Counted from the first letter of the stretch, positions 9,634-19,580 are shown. The stretch is DNA of 64,000 bases from Odoribacter laneus YIT 12061 (GCF_000243215.1 NZ_JH594596.1:2378392-2442391); one strand, 5' to 3'. Numbers and translations: made by a program. The notes: a model not told the origin generated them from the letters alone.

Positions 9634-10155
9634 TTACTGGATTCCCAATTTCTTTTTTACCAAAGGTAAAATATCTTCAGAGGTTTCTGAAGCATACAAA
9701 ATAGCTCCTGAATTCATATCAAAAATATAAGTAAAGCTATTCTCTTTTGCCACATCTTGAATGGCTTTATGCGCTTTATCCATAATGGGCTGTAAAAGTT
9801 CATCCTGAGCTTTCTTGAATTCATTCATGGCAATTTCCTCGAATTTTTGAATCCGTTGTCCCAACTCCTCAATTTCCTGTTGTTTGGATGTCTTGATAAT
9901 ATCGGAATAGGTAGCTTCATTTTTCTGATAATCTGTAACCAGATTCTGCCATTGGGTTCTCAGGTTTTGACTTTCCTTTTGAATATCATCCTGTTTTGTT
10001 TCCAGCTGTTTTTGTGCGGCAGCCATTTCCGGCATAGCGGCGATCAGTTTGCTACTTTCAATATGTCCTAATTTTACTGGTTTCTGCTGGGCAGATGCTC
10101 CGAGTGCGGCCATCGTAAATACCGCTAATAACAACCATTTCATTTTATTTCTCAT
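9634..10155 (-). CDS. OmpH/Skp-family periplasmic chaperone
   Basis: A 173-residue secreted protein. It has a signal peptide ending near ALGASAQQ, a central long charged helix region (about residues 40-125, rich in Q, K and E, likely coiled coil) and a compact tail, as in Skp (PF03938). Skp holds unfolded outer-membrane proteins in the periplasm and delivers them to BamA, whose gene lies directly upstream. Many Bacteroidetes carry two tandem ompH genes here; only one is present. A separate promoter at 10216-10246 fits independent expression. Confidence 0.9.
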   Translation of the reverse strand: MRNKMKWLLLAVFTMAALGASAQQKPVKLGHIESSKLIAAMPEMAAAQKQLETKQDDIQKESQNLRTQWQNLVTDYQKNEATYSDIIKTSKQQEIEELGQRIQKFEEIAMNEFKKAQDELLQPIMDKAHKAIQDVAKENSFTYIFDMNSGAILYASETSEDILPLVKKKLGIQ

Positions 10156-10215
10156 TCTATTCGTTTTTATTTTATCTATTTAAAATCCTTCCCAAAACTC
10201 TTCCGTTATTCAGTA

Positions 10216-10246
10216 CAAAAATAATAAAATAATTAAGCATTTCAAT
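10216..10246 (-). promoter_or_regulatory. Promoter for ompH
   Basis: On the minus strand an ATTG is followed after 19 bases by TATTTTTG, matching -33 TTG and -7 TAnnTTTG with correct spacing. It sits about 60 bases before the ompH start. Confidence 0.6.
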
Positions 10247-10334
10247 TGTCTTGCGAAATTTGAAGTCTGAAAAATAGCCATAAATCTCTAACAAAACCAA
10301 AGTGGTCTCCGTTTGCTCAGCTGGTGCTCCATTT

Positions 10335-12887
10335 TTAAAATTCCTGTCCCAATACAAAATGTATTTGTGAGCCAGATGCACCCGGACGTCCCGGAACATC
10401 ATCGAAGCCATATCCCCAGTCTATACCCAACATACCGAACATCGGCAAGAATACCCTGACACCCACTCCGGCAGAACGATAAAGATTAAAAGGCTCAAAT
10501 TCTTTCAACTCATACCAGGAGTTACCGGCTTCTAAGAAACACAATGCATAAATAGTAGCCGACTGGGATAAAGTAATCGGATAACGAACTTCCAGCGTCC
10601 ATTTGGAATACAAACTAGCGTCGGCAGCATCCGGTGCAATAAAATTCGAACCTGCATTCGTTAAGGATCCGTTTTCATATCCTCTCAAACCGATATATTC
10701 ACGTCCATATAAACTGTATCCGGACATTCCGTCTCCCCCCATTTCAAATCCTTCAAAAGGAGAACGCTTATATTTGTTGTAATATCCCAGGAAACCGTAT
10801 TGCACTCCTGCATATAGAACCAGTTTTTCGTTCCGGTCCAAAGGCATAAACATTTTGCCGCTGAATTTCCACTTGTGATATTCTATCCATCTATATCTTT
10901 CTTTTTGAGTCAACGTATTACCCTTATAATTGTTTCCATCAAACCAAGAATAAGGAAGAGTAAACGTCAATCCCAACAAGAAATCACTACCTTTACGGGT
11001 ATAAAGCGGATTATCGATAGAACTACGTCTCAATTGGAAAGCGAAGGAAAGATTATTGGAATTCCCGTTACTAAATATATAGTAAGGCCAGTTTCTCAAC
11101 CGATACCGCTGATAAGATACTTCCGTATACATGGTAAAGAAGTCATCCGGCCAAGTCACCCTTCTTCCTAAACCGACACTAAATCCGAAAGTAGTCATCA
11201 ACTGATTGTCATCGTATAAATCCTTGGAACTATTCACATAATAAGAATGATTATAATAATTCGAAGAATAACCGGTCTGACGGGAATAATAAGCAGATAC
11301 ACTCAACGAATTCGGTTTCTTACCTCCTAACCAAGGTTCCCGGAAAGAAGCACTGACTGAAGTATAGTATTTACCGTTTGTCTGATACTTCAAACTCAAC
11401 GTCTGTCCGTCTCCCTGAGGCAATGGCCGGTAAGAATCCCAATTGAAAATATTCCGGATAGAAAAATTCGTAAACGTTAAACCGACAGAACCGATAATCA
11501 TACCAGCCCCCCAACCTCCGGAAAGTTCTACCCGATCGTTTGCTTTCTCTACCACACTGAAGATGACGTCAGCCGTTCCGGATTCCGGATCCGGTTTCAC
11601 GTCCGGCTTAATTTGCTCCGGATCGAAATGTCCCAGGTTTGCCAACTCCCGCATACTACGCATCACATCTTCCCGGCTGAATAATTCTCCTGGATATACG
11701 TACAATTCCCGTCTGGCAACATGTTCATGCGTACGATCATTTCCTTTGATAATAACCCGGTTGATCGTCGCCTGAGGCCCTTCGAAAATACGGATTTCTA
11801 CATTTATAGAGTCTTTGCCCACCACTGTTTCTACAGGCATAGCCCGGAAAAACAGGTAACCGTTATTTACATACAACTTATCGACAGCCGTATTTTCATC
11901 GTCTTTCAGACGTTCATTAAAATATTTCTTATTGTATACATCCCCTTTCTGTATATTCAAAATACGGGATAAACGCTCGGAATCATACACCGTATTTCCC
12001 ACCCAGGAAATATTATTATAGTAATACCGTTGGCCTTCATTTACATCAATGTATATTTTCACCCGTTTGGGAGAAACCTGTACGACACTATCCGAAACGA
12101 TAAGAGCGTCCCGATACCCTTTTTCATTGTATTTATCCAACAAATTGTATTTATCATCTTCGTAACTATCCTGAATATATTTCGAAGATTTGAAAAAGTT
12201 AACCAGCGATTTTTCTTTTGTTTTCTTCATAGCCCTTTTGAGCACAGAAGCTTTCACCTCTTTGTTGCCGGTTAGGATGATATCCTGAATCTTTATTTTA
12301 TTATTCCGTTCGATTACAACATCCAATATGACAAAATTATCCCGTTCCGGATCATCCCGCTGTAATACTTTTACAGAAATATTATAAAATCCTTTTTCCT
12401 TAAAATATTTCTCGACAATATGCTTTAAATTAGAAATCATATTATCCGTCACCTGAGTACCCGGTAAAGGATTAATGCGTTCTTTAATCTTGTTTTCTTC
12501 CGACTTTTTTAAACCCACATAATTGATCTTCGATAACTTTTGGCGTTCCTGTAAATTCAGAATTAAATATACCTTATTGCCCACAATCTTATCGACAGCT
12601 ATCGTAATATCCGAAAAAAGTCCGTTGGAATACAGACGCTTTACGGCCCTTGTCGGCACGTCTCCGGGTATTTTAATTTCAGACCCGATCACAAGACCCG
12701 CCAACTGAATTAAAGTTTCCGGGTCATAATGATCCGCAATGCCCGTCACCTCAACACCAGCCAGTTCGTAAGTCTTTGGAGAGGAATAATACACCTCTGT
12801 ACCCCTCAATGTATCAGCTGACTGAGCCCATCCCTGGTAAAAACAAAAAAAGGTTACTATAAGACAAAGAATTATCCTTCTTACCAT
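10335..12887 (-). CDS. bamA: BamA, outer-membrane protein assembly factor
   Basis: An 850-residue outer-membrane insertase. A signal peptide ends near FYQGWAQS. The N-terminal half reads as successive POTRA repeats (for example NKVYLILNLQERQKLSKINY and QATINRVIIKGNDRTHEHV). The C-terminal half is a 16-strand-type barrel (Omp85/bacterial surface antigen) with the GLRGYENGS region and a terminal phenylalanine (VLGQEF), the usual C-terminal signal. It inserts beta-barrel proteins into the outer membrane. It lies between uppS and ompH; the 57-base gap to uppS suggests a shared transcript. Confidence 0.96.
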   Translation of the reverse strand: MVRRIILCLIVTFFCFYQGWAQSADTLRGTEVYYSSPKTYELAGVEVTGIADHYDPETLIQLAGLVIGSEIKIPGDVPTRAVKRLYSNGLFSDITIAVDKIVGNKVYLILNLQERQKLSKINYVGLKKSEENKIKERINPLPGTQVTDNMISNLKHIVEKYFKEKGFYNISVKVLQRDDPERDNFVILDVVIERNNKIKIQDIILTGNKEVKASVLKRAMKKTKEKSLVNFFKSSKYIQDSYEDDKYNLLDKYNEKGYRDALIVSDSVVQVSPKRVKIYIDVNEGQRYYYNNISWVGNTVYDSERLSRILNIQKGDVYNKKYFNERLKDDENTAVDKLYVNNGYLFFRAMPVETVVGKDSINVEIRIFEGPQATINRVIIKGNDRTHEHVARRELYVYPGELFSREDVMRSMRELANLGHFDPEQIKPDVKPDPESGTADVIFSVVEKANDRVELSGGWGAGMIIGSVGLTFTNFSIRNIFNWDSYRPLPQGDGQTLSLKYQTNGKYYTSVSASFREPWLGGKKPNSLSVSAYYSRQTGYSSNYYNHSYYVNSSKDLYDDNQLMTTFGFSVGLGRRVTWPDDFFTMYTEVSYQRYRLRNWPYYIFSNGNSNNLSFAFQLRRSSIDNPLYTRKGSDFLLGLTFTLPYSWFDGNNYKGNTLTQKERYRWIEYHKWKFSGKMFMPLDRNEKLVLYAGVQYGFLGYYNKYKRSPFEGFEMGGDGMSGYSLYGREYIGLRGYENGSLTNAGSNFIAPDAADASLYSKWTLEVRYPITLSQSATIYALCFLEAGNSWYELKEFEPFNLYRSAGVGVRVFLPMFGMLGIDWGYGFDDVPGRPGASGSQIHFVLGQEF

Positions 12888-12944
12888 CTGTTTTCTCTCG
12901 TTACAAAATATTTACTCCTATACAAATCTAAATTTCCGAAAACT

Positions 12945-13688
12945 TCAACTGTTTTTCAACTGTTCTCCTATCTTTCCGAACCGTCTTTCCCTTTGCTGAA
13001 AATTACGGATTGCCAAATATAAATCATCTTTTTCAAAATCAGGCCAAAATTTATCAATAAAATAAAATTCGGTATATGCACATTGCCATAAAAGGAAATT
13101 ACTCAAACGACATTCTCCACTCGTGCGGATCAGCAAATCGGGATCCGGAATATCCGCAGTAGTCAGATAAGTAGCAAAATCAGCTTCCGTCAAAACGTCC
13201 GGATCCGGAATATTTCCTTCCAGCGTAGCCCGTACTATTTTCTTTGCCGCTTCCAAAATCTCCCAACGGGCACCATAACTCAAAGCCAGTACCAACTTAA
13301 GCCCTTTGTTAGCGGCTGTATTTTTGATCAATTCTTCTAGCTTCAATTGTACAGAAACAGGTAAATCCGTCATATTTCCAATCACTTTTACAACAACTCC
13401 CTGTCGAATCAAATTGTCCATCTCCCGCATAATGGCATCTACCATAAGTGACATCAGCGCATTGATCTCTTCCCGAGGACGTTTCCAGTTTTCTATTGAA
13501 AAAGTATAAAGGGTCAAATATTCTAAACCGACCTCTCCCGCTGCCTCCACAATTTTCTTTACCGTATCCACTCCTTGCTGATGTCCATAGATACGATTCA
13601 GACCTTTTGCTTTTGCCCAGCGTCCGTTACCATCCATGATAATAGCGACATGCCGCGGCAAATTTTCTTTTTCTATTAATTCAAACAT
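12945..13688 (-). CDS. uppS: Undecaprenyl diphosphate synthase (di-trans,poly-cis)
   Basis: Condenses isopentenyl diphosphate units onto farnesyl diphosphate to make the C55 lipid carrier used by peptidoglycan and O-antigen synthesis. The 247-residue product carries the family signature IIMDGNGRWAK (catalytic D19), IYGHQQG, LYTFSIENWKRP and the C-terminal DLLIRTSGECRLSNFLLWQ. The ATG at 13688 (MFELIEKE) is chosen; the frame reaches a TTG three codons earlier. It heads the uppS-bamA run. The DUF368 gene at 17.8 kb handles the same lipid carrier. Confidence 0.96.
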   Translation of the reverse strand: MFELIEKENLPRHVAIIMDGNGRWAKAKGLNRIYGHQQGVDTVKKIVEAAGEVGLEYLTLYTFSIENWKRPREEINALMSLMVDAIMREMDNLIRQGVVVKVIGNMTDLPVSVQLKLEELIKNTAANKGLKLVLALSYGARWEILEAAKKIVRATLEGNIPDPDVLTEADFATYLTTADIPDPDLLIRTSGECRLSNFLLWQCAYTEFYFIDKFWPDFEKDDLYLAIRNFQQRERRFGKIGEQLKNS

Positions 13689-14143
13689 AGTATACAATCA
13701 CAGGTCTATTACCAAGAATTTTCTATTTATTTAAATGAGCCGGAACATTCAAAAATATAAATATACAAAAGAGAACGGTCTTTGACTCGATTTTCTCCCT
13801 TACATAAGGCAGAAATTAAGAAACCAAAATCCTTTATACTTCCTTTCAAATGTCCGTTAATCAGCAAAACATCACCCCATCCCCCAAGGAACATCCCTCC
13901 GAAGGCCCGAGAAAAGATATTCAAACAACCAAACATTTTTACATTCGGATTTTCTGAACCTCTGAACTTCTCCTATGTTCCTCCCCTGTCTACTCCTAAA
14001 AATCGTTCAAAGATAGTAACAATCACAAGAAAAGCGAAAAGTGAAAAGTGAAAAAACGGGTAATAAATACAAAGAATGTATAATATTATTTATTTAAATG
14101 TCTCTTTATAGTTAAGGTTTTTCCATCCCTGTATACCCCGGAA
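13689..14143. other. Intergenic stretch between uppS and nadK
   Basis: It contains the two candidate promoter boxes noted for uppS and a short tandem repeat of a 7-base unit (GCGAAAA, then GTGAAAA twice) at 14035-14055. I see no gene. Confidence 0.5.
14009..14016 (-). promoter_or_regulatory. Candidate -7 box (TATCTTTG) for uppS-bamA
   Basis: TATCTTTG on the minus strand, with TTCG 19 bases upstream as a weak -33. It would give a leader of about 315 bases for uppS, which is long. A second weaker box, TATTTTTG at 13750-13757, is nearer. Confidence 0.4.
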
Positions 14144-15061
14144 TTATTTCAATTTATTTTCGCCACCGTTCCGATTGCGAAAATCCTCTCCCCAACCCAG
14201 TTTATTTCGCAAAGTTCCGTAGTAATTATGCCCCGGTAAATTGACAACCCGAATTTTAAATTCCCCGTTTTTTATTTCAATTTCGCAATCATCTTTCATT
14301 TTTTCTATCCGGGAATCCAAACTCAGCATAAAATCCCCTGTCCGGCCCTCCACTTTCAAACGAATGAGGACATCATCCGGAACCAATAAAGTACGCATCG
14401 TCAAATTATGAGGACATACGGGGGTCAGAATAATATTTTTACATTCCGGATGCACAATAGGCCCTCCTCCGCTCAAAGAATAGCCTGTGGATCCTGTCGG
14501 ACTGGCAACAATTAAACCATCGGCCCAATAAGTAGTCAGATATATGTCTCCGATATAGGCATGTATTTTTAACATAGAAGAAGTATCCGTTTTATGTACG
14601 CTTACTTCATTCAATCCATAATTAAACCCGGGGAATTCCCCGCCTTTTACATTCAGACACAACAGATTTCTTTCCTCGGTCGTATATTTCCCTTCGTCTA
14701 TATAAGCTACGGCCGCATCTATTTCTTCCACAGAAATATTCGCTAAAAATCCCAAATGTCCTGTGTTCATTCCTAAAACCGGAATTCCACTGTCCTTCAC
14801 ATATAATACCGCATCTAAAAATGTTCCGTCTCCCCCGATACTCAACAGCATTTCCGCCCCTGTTGCCAACAAATTATCCCGATTATAAACTCCCCGGAAC
14901 AAGTCTTTGCAATCAAAACGTTCCCCCAGTATTTTCTTGAAATTATCTTCACAATCCAATACGATATTCCGCTCCTTTAATTGGCACAACATTCTTCTCA
15001 AATAAGGGAAGAATCCTTCACTTACATTTTTTCCGTATACAGCAACAATTCTCGGCCCCAT
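14144..15061 (-). CDS. nadK: NAD kinase
   Basis: Phosphorylates NAD+ to NADP+. The 305-residue protein has the diagnostic GGDGT (residues 76-80) and later NEVSVHKTDTSSML, the glycine-rich ASPTGSTGYSLSGGGPIVHP and TPVCPHNLTMRTLLVP, all in family order. The ATG at 15061 lies 3 bases after the stop of the four-helix-bundle gene, so the two are almost certainly co-transcribed and probably translationally linked. Length and motifs are normal. Confidence 0.96.
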   Translation of the reverse strand: MGPRIVAVYGKNVSEGFFPYLRRMLCQLKERNIVLDCEDNFKKILGERFDCKDLFRGVYNRDNLLATGAEMLLSIGGDGTFLDAVLYVKDSGIPVLGMNTGHLGFLANISVEEIDAAVAYIDEGKYTTEERNLLCLNVKGGEFPGFNYGLNEVSVHKTDTSSMLKIHAYIGDIYLTTYWADGLIVASPTGSTGYSLSGGGPIVHPECKNIILTPVCPHNLTMRTLLVPDDVLIRLKVEGRTGDFMLSLDSRIEKMKDDCEIEIKNGEFKIRVVNLPGHNYYGTLRNKLGWGEDFRNRNGGENKLK

Positions 15062-15064
15062 TTT

Positions 15065-15484
15065 TCAAAAATTATTGTTTTTCTTCGGTCGTTTTTTTCT
15101 CGCCTTAACTTTCTCAGCAGGAACAGGAAAACAACTTTCAGTATTGCGGATAACGCCCTGAATGCGTAAAGCCAATTCCCGGCATTCTTCCTCTAATTTA
15201 TCCGATACGGAATTAGGAAGGTACCGATAATACCGGGCCGTACGTAACATATGCCGGATTTCATTACAAGCTGACTCTGCCGCTGAAAGAAAAGCACAAT
15301 ATTGTGGCTGAGAAGTGGCATGTCCGGATTCCGTCAAATTTCCCAATATAGCTAAAACGATACGACGGAAATGACGATTGAAACTATAACTTCCGGCATC
15401 CGAAATCTGTCTGTAAATTTCTTCCACCAGATTTTCGGCATCCTGCCACATCTGCATTTCACCGATATTCAATTTCCTGTTCAT
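15065..15484 (-). CDS. Four-helix-bundle protein (S23/23S-rRNA intervening-sequence family)
   Basis: A 139-residue, mostly helical, basic-tailed protein. The middle (FNRHFRRIVLAILGNLTESG, then FLSAAESACNEIRHML and LEEECRELALRIQG) follows the pattern of the small four-helix-bundle family first seen inside 23S rRNA intervening sequences. The C-terminus is strongly basic (KVKARKKRPKKNNNF). Its biochemical role is unknown. Here it is a stand-alone gene just upstream of nadK, not inside an rRNA operon. A TATCTTTA box at 15543-15550 may be its promoter. Confidence 0.7.
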   Translation of the reverse strand: MNRKLNIGEMQMWQDAENLVEEIYRQISDAGSYSFNRHFRRIVLAILGNLTESGHATSQPQYCAFLSAAESACNEIRHMLRTARYYRYLPNSVSDKLEEECRELALRIQGVIRNTESCFPVPAEKVKARKKRPKKNNNF

Positions 15485-15734
15485 ATTCTTTCTGCATTTG
15501 TATTATTCGGGAAAGACCGGAATATCCTCTTAAAAGAGGGACTAAAGATACAACTTTTTACGAAGAAAAGAGGAGTATCTGCCGATAATTATAGAGAACC
15601 GTTTCCAAAGTTTTTTCGTAACAAAAAGAGGAAATGTAGACCGGACGACTGATTCTGTTTCCTTATCTTTCCTACAATTGGAGTTTTCCATTCAAAAAGT
15701 TAAAATGTAAGATGTATATTTCTCAATTTTATCC

Positions 15735-15742
15735 TACATTTG
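15735..15742 (+). promoter_or_regulatory. -7 box (TACATTTG) for the 82-residue gene
   Basis: TACATTTG matches TAnnTTTG and lies 26 bases before the ATG, a typical short leader. The -33 region is AT-rich without a clear TTTG. Confidence 0.5.
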
Positions 15743-15768
15743 TGATGTAAATTTTAAACATTAAAAAC

Positions 15769-16017
15769 ATGTTGCCTAAATTTCTTATTGCAGACAATTC
15801 ACAGGAAGCCATTGATTTGGTATATGTTGTCCACACAGAAACGCCACGCTGCATTATTCAATGTGACCTCGATGGTTTTTACAGCAATCAGCGTATCTAT
15901 TGGATTGACGAAGAACCGCTTTCTCAGGATGATATCGACACCTTACTGGAAGAAGCGGAAGAATTTTATGAAAAAGAACTGGATAACCAAGAAGACATTT
16001 ACGATGAAGAAGAATAG
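15769..16017 (+). CDS. Small acidic protein of unknown function
   Basis: An 82-residue protein that I recognise only as a conserved Bacteroidetes hypothetical. It opens MLPKFLIADNSQEAIDLVYVV and ends in a strongly acidic tail (DIYDEEE). Of the last 35 residues, well over half are D or E. No membrane segment, signal peptide or cysteine cluster is present. The frame overlaps a second-frame ORF of similar length, but the promoter spacing, acidic composition and start context favour this frame. The DUF4301 gene follows 87 bases on, so they may be expressed together. Confidence 0.75.
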   Translation: MLPKFLIADNSQEAIDLVYVVHTETPRCIIQCDLDGFYSNQRIYWIDEEPLSQDDIDTLLEEAEEFYEKELDNQEDIYDEEE

Positions 16018-16104
16018 AATTTGCTAATATGTCGGTAAAACCGTATTCCTCCCCTTTTTATGAAGGAACACATTCATTTATCTGCACATTAATAAAGTAA
16101 AAAG

Positions 16105-17664
16105 ATGTATACAAAAGAAGACTTAAAAGAATTTAAACGCCGTAAAATAAAACCAGAACAAATTGATAAGCAAATCGAAAATTTCAAAAAAGGATTTGAA
16201 TTTGTCAATTTAGTAGAACCAGCCACTTTAAACAACGGAATAAAATCGGTTCCCACTGAAGAGGAAAATTACCTGATCGATCTCTATGAAAAAGGAAGCC
16301 AGAAAGCCGATGTGATAAAAATGGTCCCGGCTTCCGGATCCGCGACCCGTATGTTTAAAAAGCTTTTCACGTTCATGGAAACCTATAAAGGTGAAGCGGA
16401 AGAATTCCTGAAATTTGTTCAGGATAAGAGTCCCGACAGTATGCATGAATTTTTCTTACACCTCAATGAATTTCCCTTCTACACCCACTTGAAAAATGTC
16501 ATGTGGAACGATGAACAGGATTTACAAAAAATGCTCGACAAGAGAATGTTTACCGACATTCTAGCTTATATCCTCACGGAAAAAGGTTTAAATTACGGGG
16601 ATACCCCTAAAGGATTGGTGGATTTTCACGTATACCGGGATTTTGTCAGGACTCCCTTCGACGAACATCTGGTAGAAGCTGCCCTCTATTGCAAAAAAGG
16701 CCGGGAAGCCCATTTGCATTTCACTGTCTCAGAAGAATACGTACCTCGTTTTAAAGATCGTCTGGCAAAAGTAAGTAAGGTCTTTGAAAAAATGTTCAAT
16801 GTAAAATACAAAGTTACCTTCTCTATTCAAAAACCGTCTACCGACACAGTAAGTATAGACGAAAACGGAGAACTCATCCGGGATGAGGCAGGGAAAATCC
16901 TCTTCAGACCAGGAGGGCACGGTGCATTAATCCACAACGTCAACGACATTAAAGCAGATATCATTTTTATCAAGAATATCGACAATGTTTCGCCGGACCG
17001 GAGTAAGGCTGATACCGTCAAATACAAAAAACTGTTAGCCGGTACTTTGTTTGAGATCCAAAGTAAAGTTTTCGAACACTTGGATTTACTCGATAAAAGA
17101 GGGGTAACAGAAGCTCAATTGGACGAAACAGAAGCTTTTATTGAAGCGAATCTCGGTTATAAAAAAGCGGAGGGACTTCAATTTAAAGATAAGAAAGGAC
17201 GTGTAAAATATTTACGAAACATTTTGGACCGTCCGATTCGGGTATGCGGCATGGTAAAAAATGAAGGAGAACCAGGGGGAGGACCTTTCTGGGTAAAAAC
17301 GGCCGACGGCAGCTGCCACCTTATGATCATCGAATCAGCTCAGATAAATCTGAAAGACAAAGAGCAAAAGAAAATTTTTGAACGCTCCACTCATTTTAAT
17401 CCGGTAGATTTGGTCTGCGGAACTAAGAATTATAAAGGGAAACGATTTGATTTGACAAATTTTGTCGATCCCAGCCAAGGCTTTATTACCACCAAATCCT
17501 ATAAAGGCAAAGATATCCGGGTACAGGAATTACCCGGCTTATGGAACGGAGCCATGGCAGAATGGATTACGGTGTTTGTGGAAGTTCCTTTGAGCACATT
17601 TACCCCGGTGAAAACGGTATTCGACTTGAGAAGGACCGAACACCGGAATGTTTTTTCGAAATAG
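16105..17664 (+). CDS. DUF4301 family protein, nucleotidyltransferase-like
   Basis: A 519-residue soluble protein that matches the Bacteroidetes family DUF4301. Near residue 75 it has MVPASGSATRMFKKL, which resembles the phosphate-binding loop of sugar-nucleotide transferases (GxGTRM). Near residues 390-400 it has EGEPGGGPFWV. These suggest a nucleotide-sugar-type fold, but no substrate is known to me. There is no signal peptide, so it is cytoplasmic. It precedes the DUF368 gene by 142 bases, on the same strand. Confidence 0.8.
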   Translation: MYTKEDLKEFKRRKIKPEQIDKQIENFKKGFEFVNLVEPATLNNGIKSVPTEEENYLIDLYEKGSQKADVIKMVPASGSATRMFKKLFTFMETYKGEAEEFLKFVQDKSPDSMHEFFLHLNEFPFYTHLKNVMWNDEQDLQKMLDKRMFTDILAYILTEKGLNYGDTPKGLVDFHVYRDFVRTPFDEHLVEAALYCKKGREAHLHFTVSEEYVPRFKDRLAKVSKVFEKMFNVKYKVTFSIQKPSTDTVSIDENGELIRDEAGKILFRPGGHGALIHNVNDIKADIIFIKNIDNVSPDRSKADTVKYKKLLAGTLFEIQSKVFEHLDLLDKRGVTEAQLDETEAFIEANLGYKKAEGLQFKDKKGRVKYLRNILDRPIRVCGMVKNEGEPGGGPFWVKTADGSCHLMIIESAQINLKDKEQKKIFERSTHFNPVDLVCGTKNYKGKRFDLTNFVDPSQGFITTKSYKGKDIRVQELPGLWNGAMAEWITVFVEVPLSTFTPVKTVFDLRRTEHRNVFSK

Positions 17665-17806
17665 AAGACTGTCTATAAAGTTACTTTTTTCCGTTTTCTC
17701 TTCGAGAAGGGGACTCAAAGGCCCCCAAAGAAAGCCTGTCAGAAAAGTATCTTCATAACAAAAGCAAAAAATACTGTATTTTCAGCAGAAATAATACCCG
17801 ATTTAT

Positions 17807-18823
17807 ATGAAAAAAAACGAGAATTATCTTTTATTGATTTTAAAAGGGTGCGCTATGGGCGCTGCAGATGTTGTTCCGGGCGTATCAGGAGGGACAATCG
17901 CTTTCATCACCGGTATTTATGAGAAATTGATCAATTCGATTAAAAGCATCGACCTCGAAGCAATCCGATTACTATTTCAATTAAAAACGACATCTTTTTG
18001 GAAAAAAATAAATGGAAATTTCTTATTATCCGTTCTCTGTGGAATCGGTATTTCTATTTTTTCTTTGGCCAAGCTCATGACTTATCTCCTCACGCATCAC
18101 CCTATCGAAACGTGGTCGTTTTTTTTCGGCTTAATCATTGCCTCCGCTTTTTTGGTGTCGAAAGAGATTAAAAAATGGGATATTTTCACCATCATCTCCC
18201 TTGTTGCAGGAATCTGTGCTGCCTATACGATTACAGTACTCACACCTGCTTCTACCCCTCAAAGCTGGTGGTTTATCCTGCTATCCGGAGCCATTGCCAT
18301 TTGTGCAATGATTTTACCCGGAATTTCCGGAGCATTTATTTTAGTTCTGCTGGGTAAATACTATTTTATTATAGGAGCTGTAGGACGTTTGGACATCGGG
18401 ATACTCGCCATTTTTGCCGTAGGAGCCCTAATTGGTATCATCAGTTTTTCTCATTTACTTTCGTGGTTACTGAAAAATTACCACAATATGACCATTGCTT
18501 TATTAACGGGCTTTATGGTAGGTTCTTTAAATAAGGTATGGCCCTGGAAAGAAACGATCGAATTTTTTAGGGACAGTCATGGCATCCAACAGGCCTTAAT
18601 TGAAAAAAATGTTTCGCCGGCTACTTTTGGAACATTGCAAACCTGTAACGGGAATTTATTCTTTTCCGAGAAAATACTCTCCCAAAATCCATGCGGACCG
18701 GGAGAAATCATTTCCCAGGGAGATCCCATGCTCGGACCGGCAATTGCCTTCTGTGTTTTCGGATTTCTTCTCATTTGGGGAGTAGAAATGCTCGGGAAAA
18801 AAATGAAAGCTAAGCACGCCTGA
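17807..18823 (+). CDS. DUF368 polyprenyl-phosphate translocase (PopT-like)
   Basis: A 338-residue membrane protein with about 8-9 hydrophobic segments and the family signature GAADVVPGVSGGTIAFITGIY near residue 18, repeated in form as ILPGISGAFILVLLGKYY near residue 170. DUF368 proteins are reported to flip undecaprenyl phosphate back to the cytoplasmic face so the carrier can be reused in wall synthesis. This links it to uppS and murF in the same window. aroE starts 4 bases after its stop, so they form a pair. Confidence 0.85.
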   Translation: MKKNENYLLLILKGCAMGAADVVPGVSGGTIAFITGIYEKLINSIKSIDLEAIRLLFQLKTTSFWKKINGNFLLSVLCGIGISIFSLAKLMTYLLTHHPIETWSFFFGLIIASAFLVSKEIKKWDIFTIISLVAGICAAYTITVLTPASTPQSWWFILLSGAIAICAMILPGISGAFILVLLGKYYFIIGAVGRLDIGILAIFAVGALIGIISFSHLLSWLLKNYHNMTIALLTGFMVGSLNKVWPWKETIEFFRDSHGIQQALIEKNVSPATFGTLQTCNGNLFFSEKILSQNPCGPGEIISQGDPMLGPAIAFCVFGFLLIWGVEMLGKKMKAKHA

Positions 18824-18827
18824 CAAG

Positions 18828-19580
18828 ATGGTACAATACGGACTCATCGGTTATCCACTAGGACATTCTTTTTCAAAGAAGTATTTTACCGAAAAATTTG
18901 AAATAGAAAAAATACAGGCGGAATATCTAAATTTTGAAATAGAAAATCTGGATGTTTTACCGGACCTACTGGAAAAGCATCCGGATTTAAGGGGATTTAA
19001 CGTGACCATTCCTCACAAACAACATATTCTCCCTTTTTTAGCAAAACAAAGTGAAGAAGCGTTGGCGATCGGGGCCGTCAATTGTGTTAAAATAGAACGA
19101 CATGCCTCCAATTATCAACTAATAGGCTACAATACAGACACATATGGCTTTCGCAAAGCCCTGCTCAACTTTATCCCCCCAGGGATAAAATATAGCCTTG
19201 TACTCGGAAACGGCGGAGCTGCCAAAGCGATACGTTACACTTTACATCAATTGGGTATCACCTCCCTCACCGTAACCCGTACTCCCCGATCCGGGCAAGA
19301 AATCGGTTATACAGAAGTGGCCCCTTATTTAGCAGATCATCTTCTCCTCGTCAATACGACCCCTTTAGGTACCTGGCCGAATATAGCTGATTTTCCCCCT
19401 ATCCCCTACGAATATTTAACTCCCCGGCATTATCTTTTCGATCTTGTCTATAATCCGGAAAACACAGCATTTATGAAAAGAGGAGCAGCAGCCGGAGCTC
19501 ATGTTTGCAACGGATGGGGCATGCTGATCGGACAAGCAGAAGCCGGTTGGAAAATTTGGACGACCGATCTGGCCGAATAA
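18828..19580 (+). CDS. aroE: Shikimate dehydrogenase
   Basis: Reduces 3-dehydroshikimate to shikimate with NADPH in the aromatic amino-acid pathway. The 250-residue product starts MVQYGLIGYPLGHSFSKKYF with the shikimate-binding SxS. It continues with GFNVTIPHK (catalytic lysine), NTDTYGF (catalytic aspartate), the nucleotide loop LGNGGAAKA and NTTPLGT. It ends WGMLIGQAEAGWKIW, as usual for the family. It is compact but complete. It starts 4 bases after the DUF368 gene. An aromatic-pathway gene next to aryl-pyruvate oxidation genes (iorAB) may be coincidence. Confidence 0.95.
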   Translation: MVQYGLIGYPLGHSFSKKYFTEKFEIEKIQAEYLNFEIENLDVLPDLLEKHPDLRGFNVTIPHKQHILPFLAKQSEEALAIGAVNCVKIERHASNYQLIGYNTDTYGFRKALLNFIPPGIKYSLVLGNGGAAKAIRYTLHQLGITSLTVTRTPRSGQEIGYTEVAPYLADHLLLVNTTPLGTWPNIADFPPIPYEYLTPRHYLFDLVYNPENTAFMKRGAAAGAHVCNGWGMLIGQAEAGWKIWTTDLAE

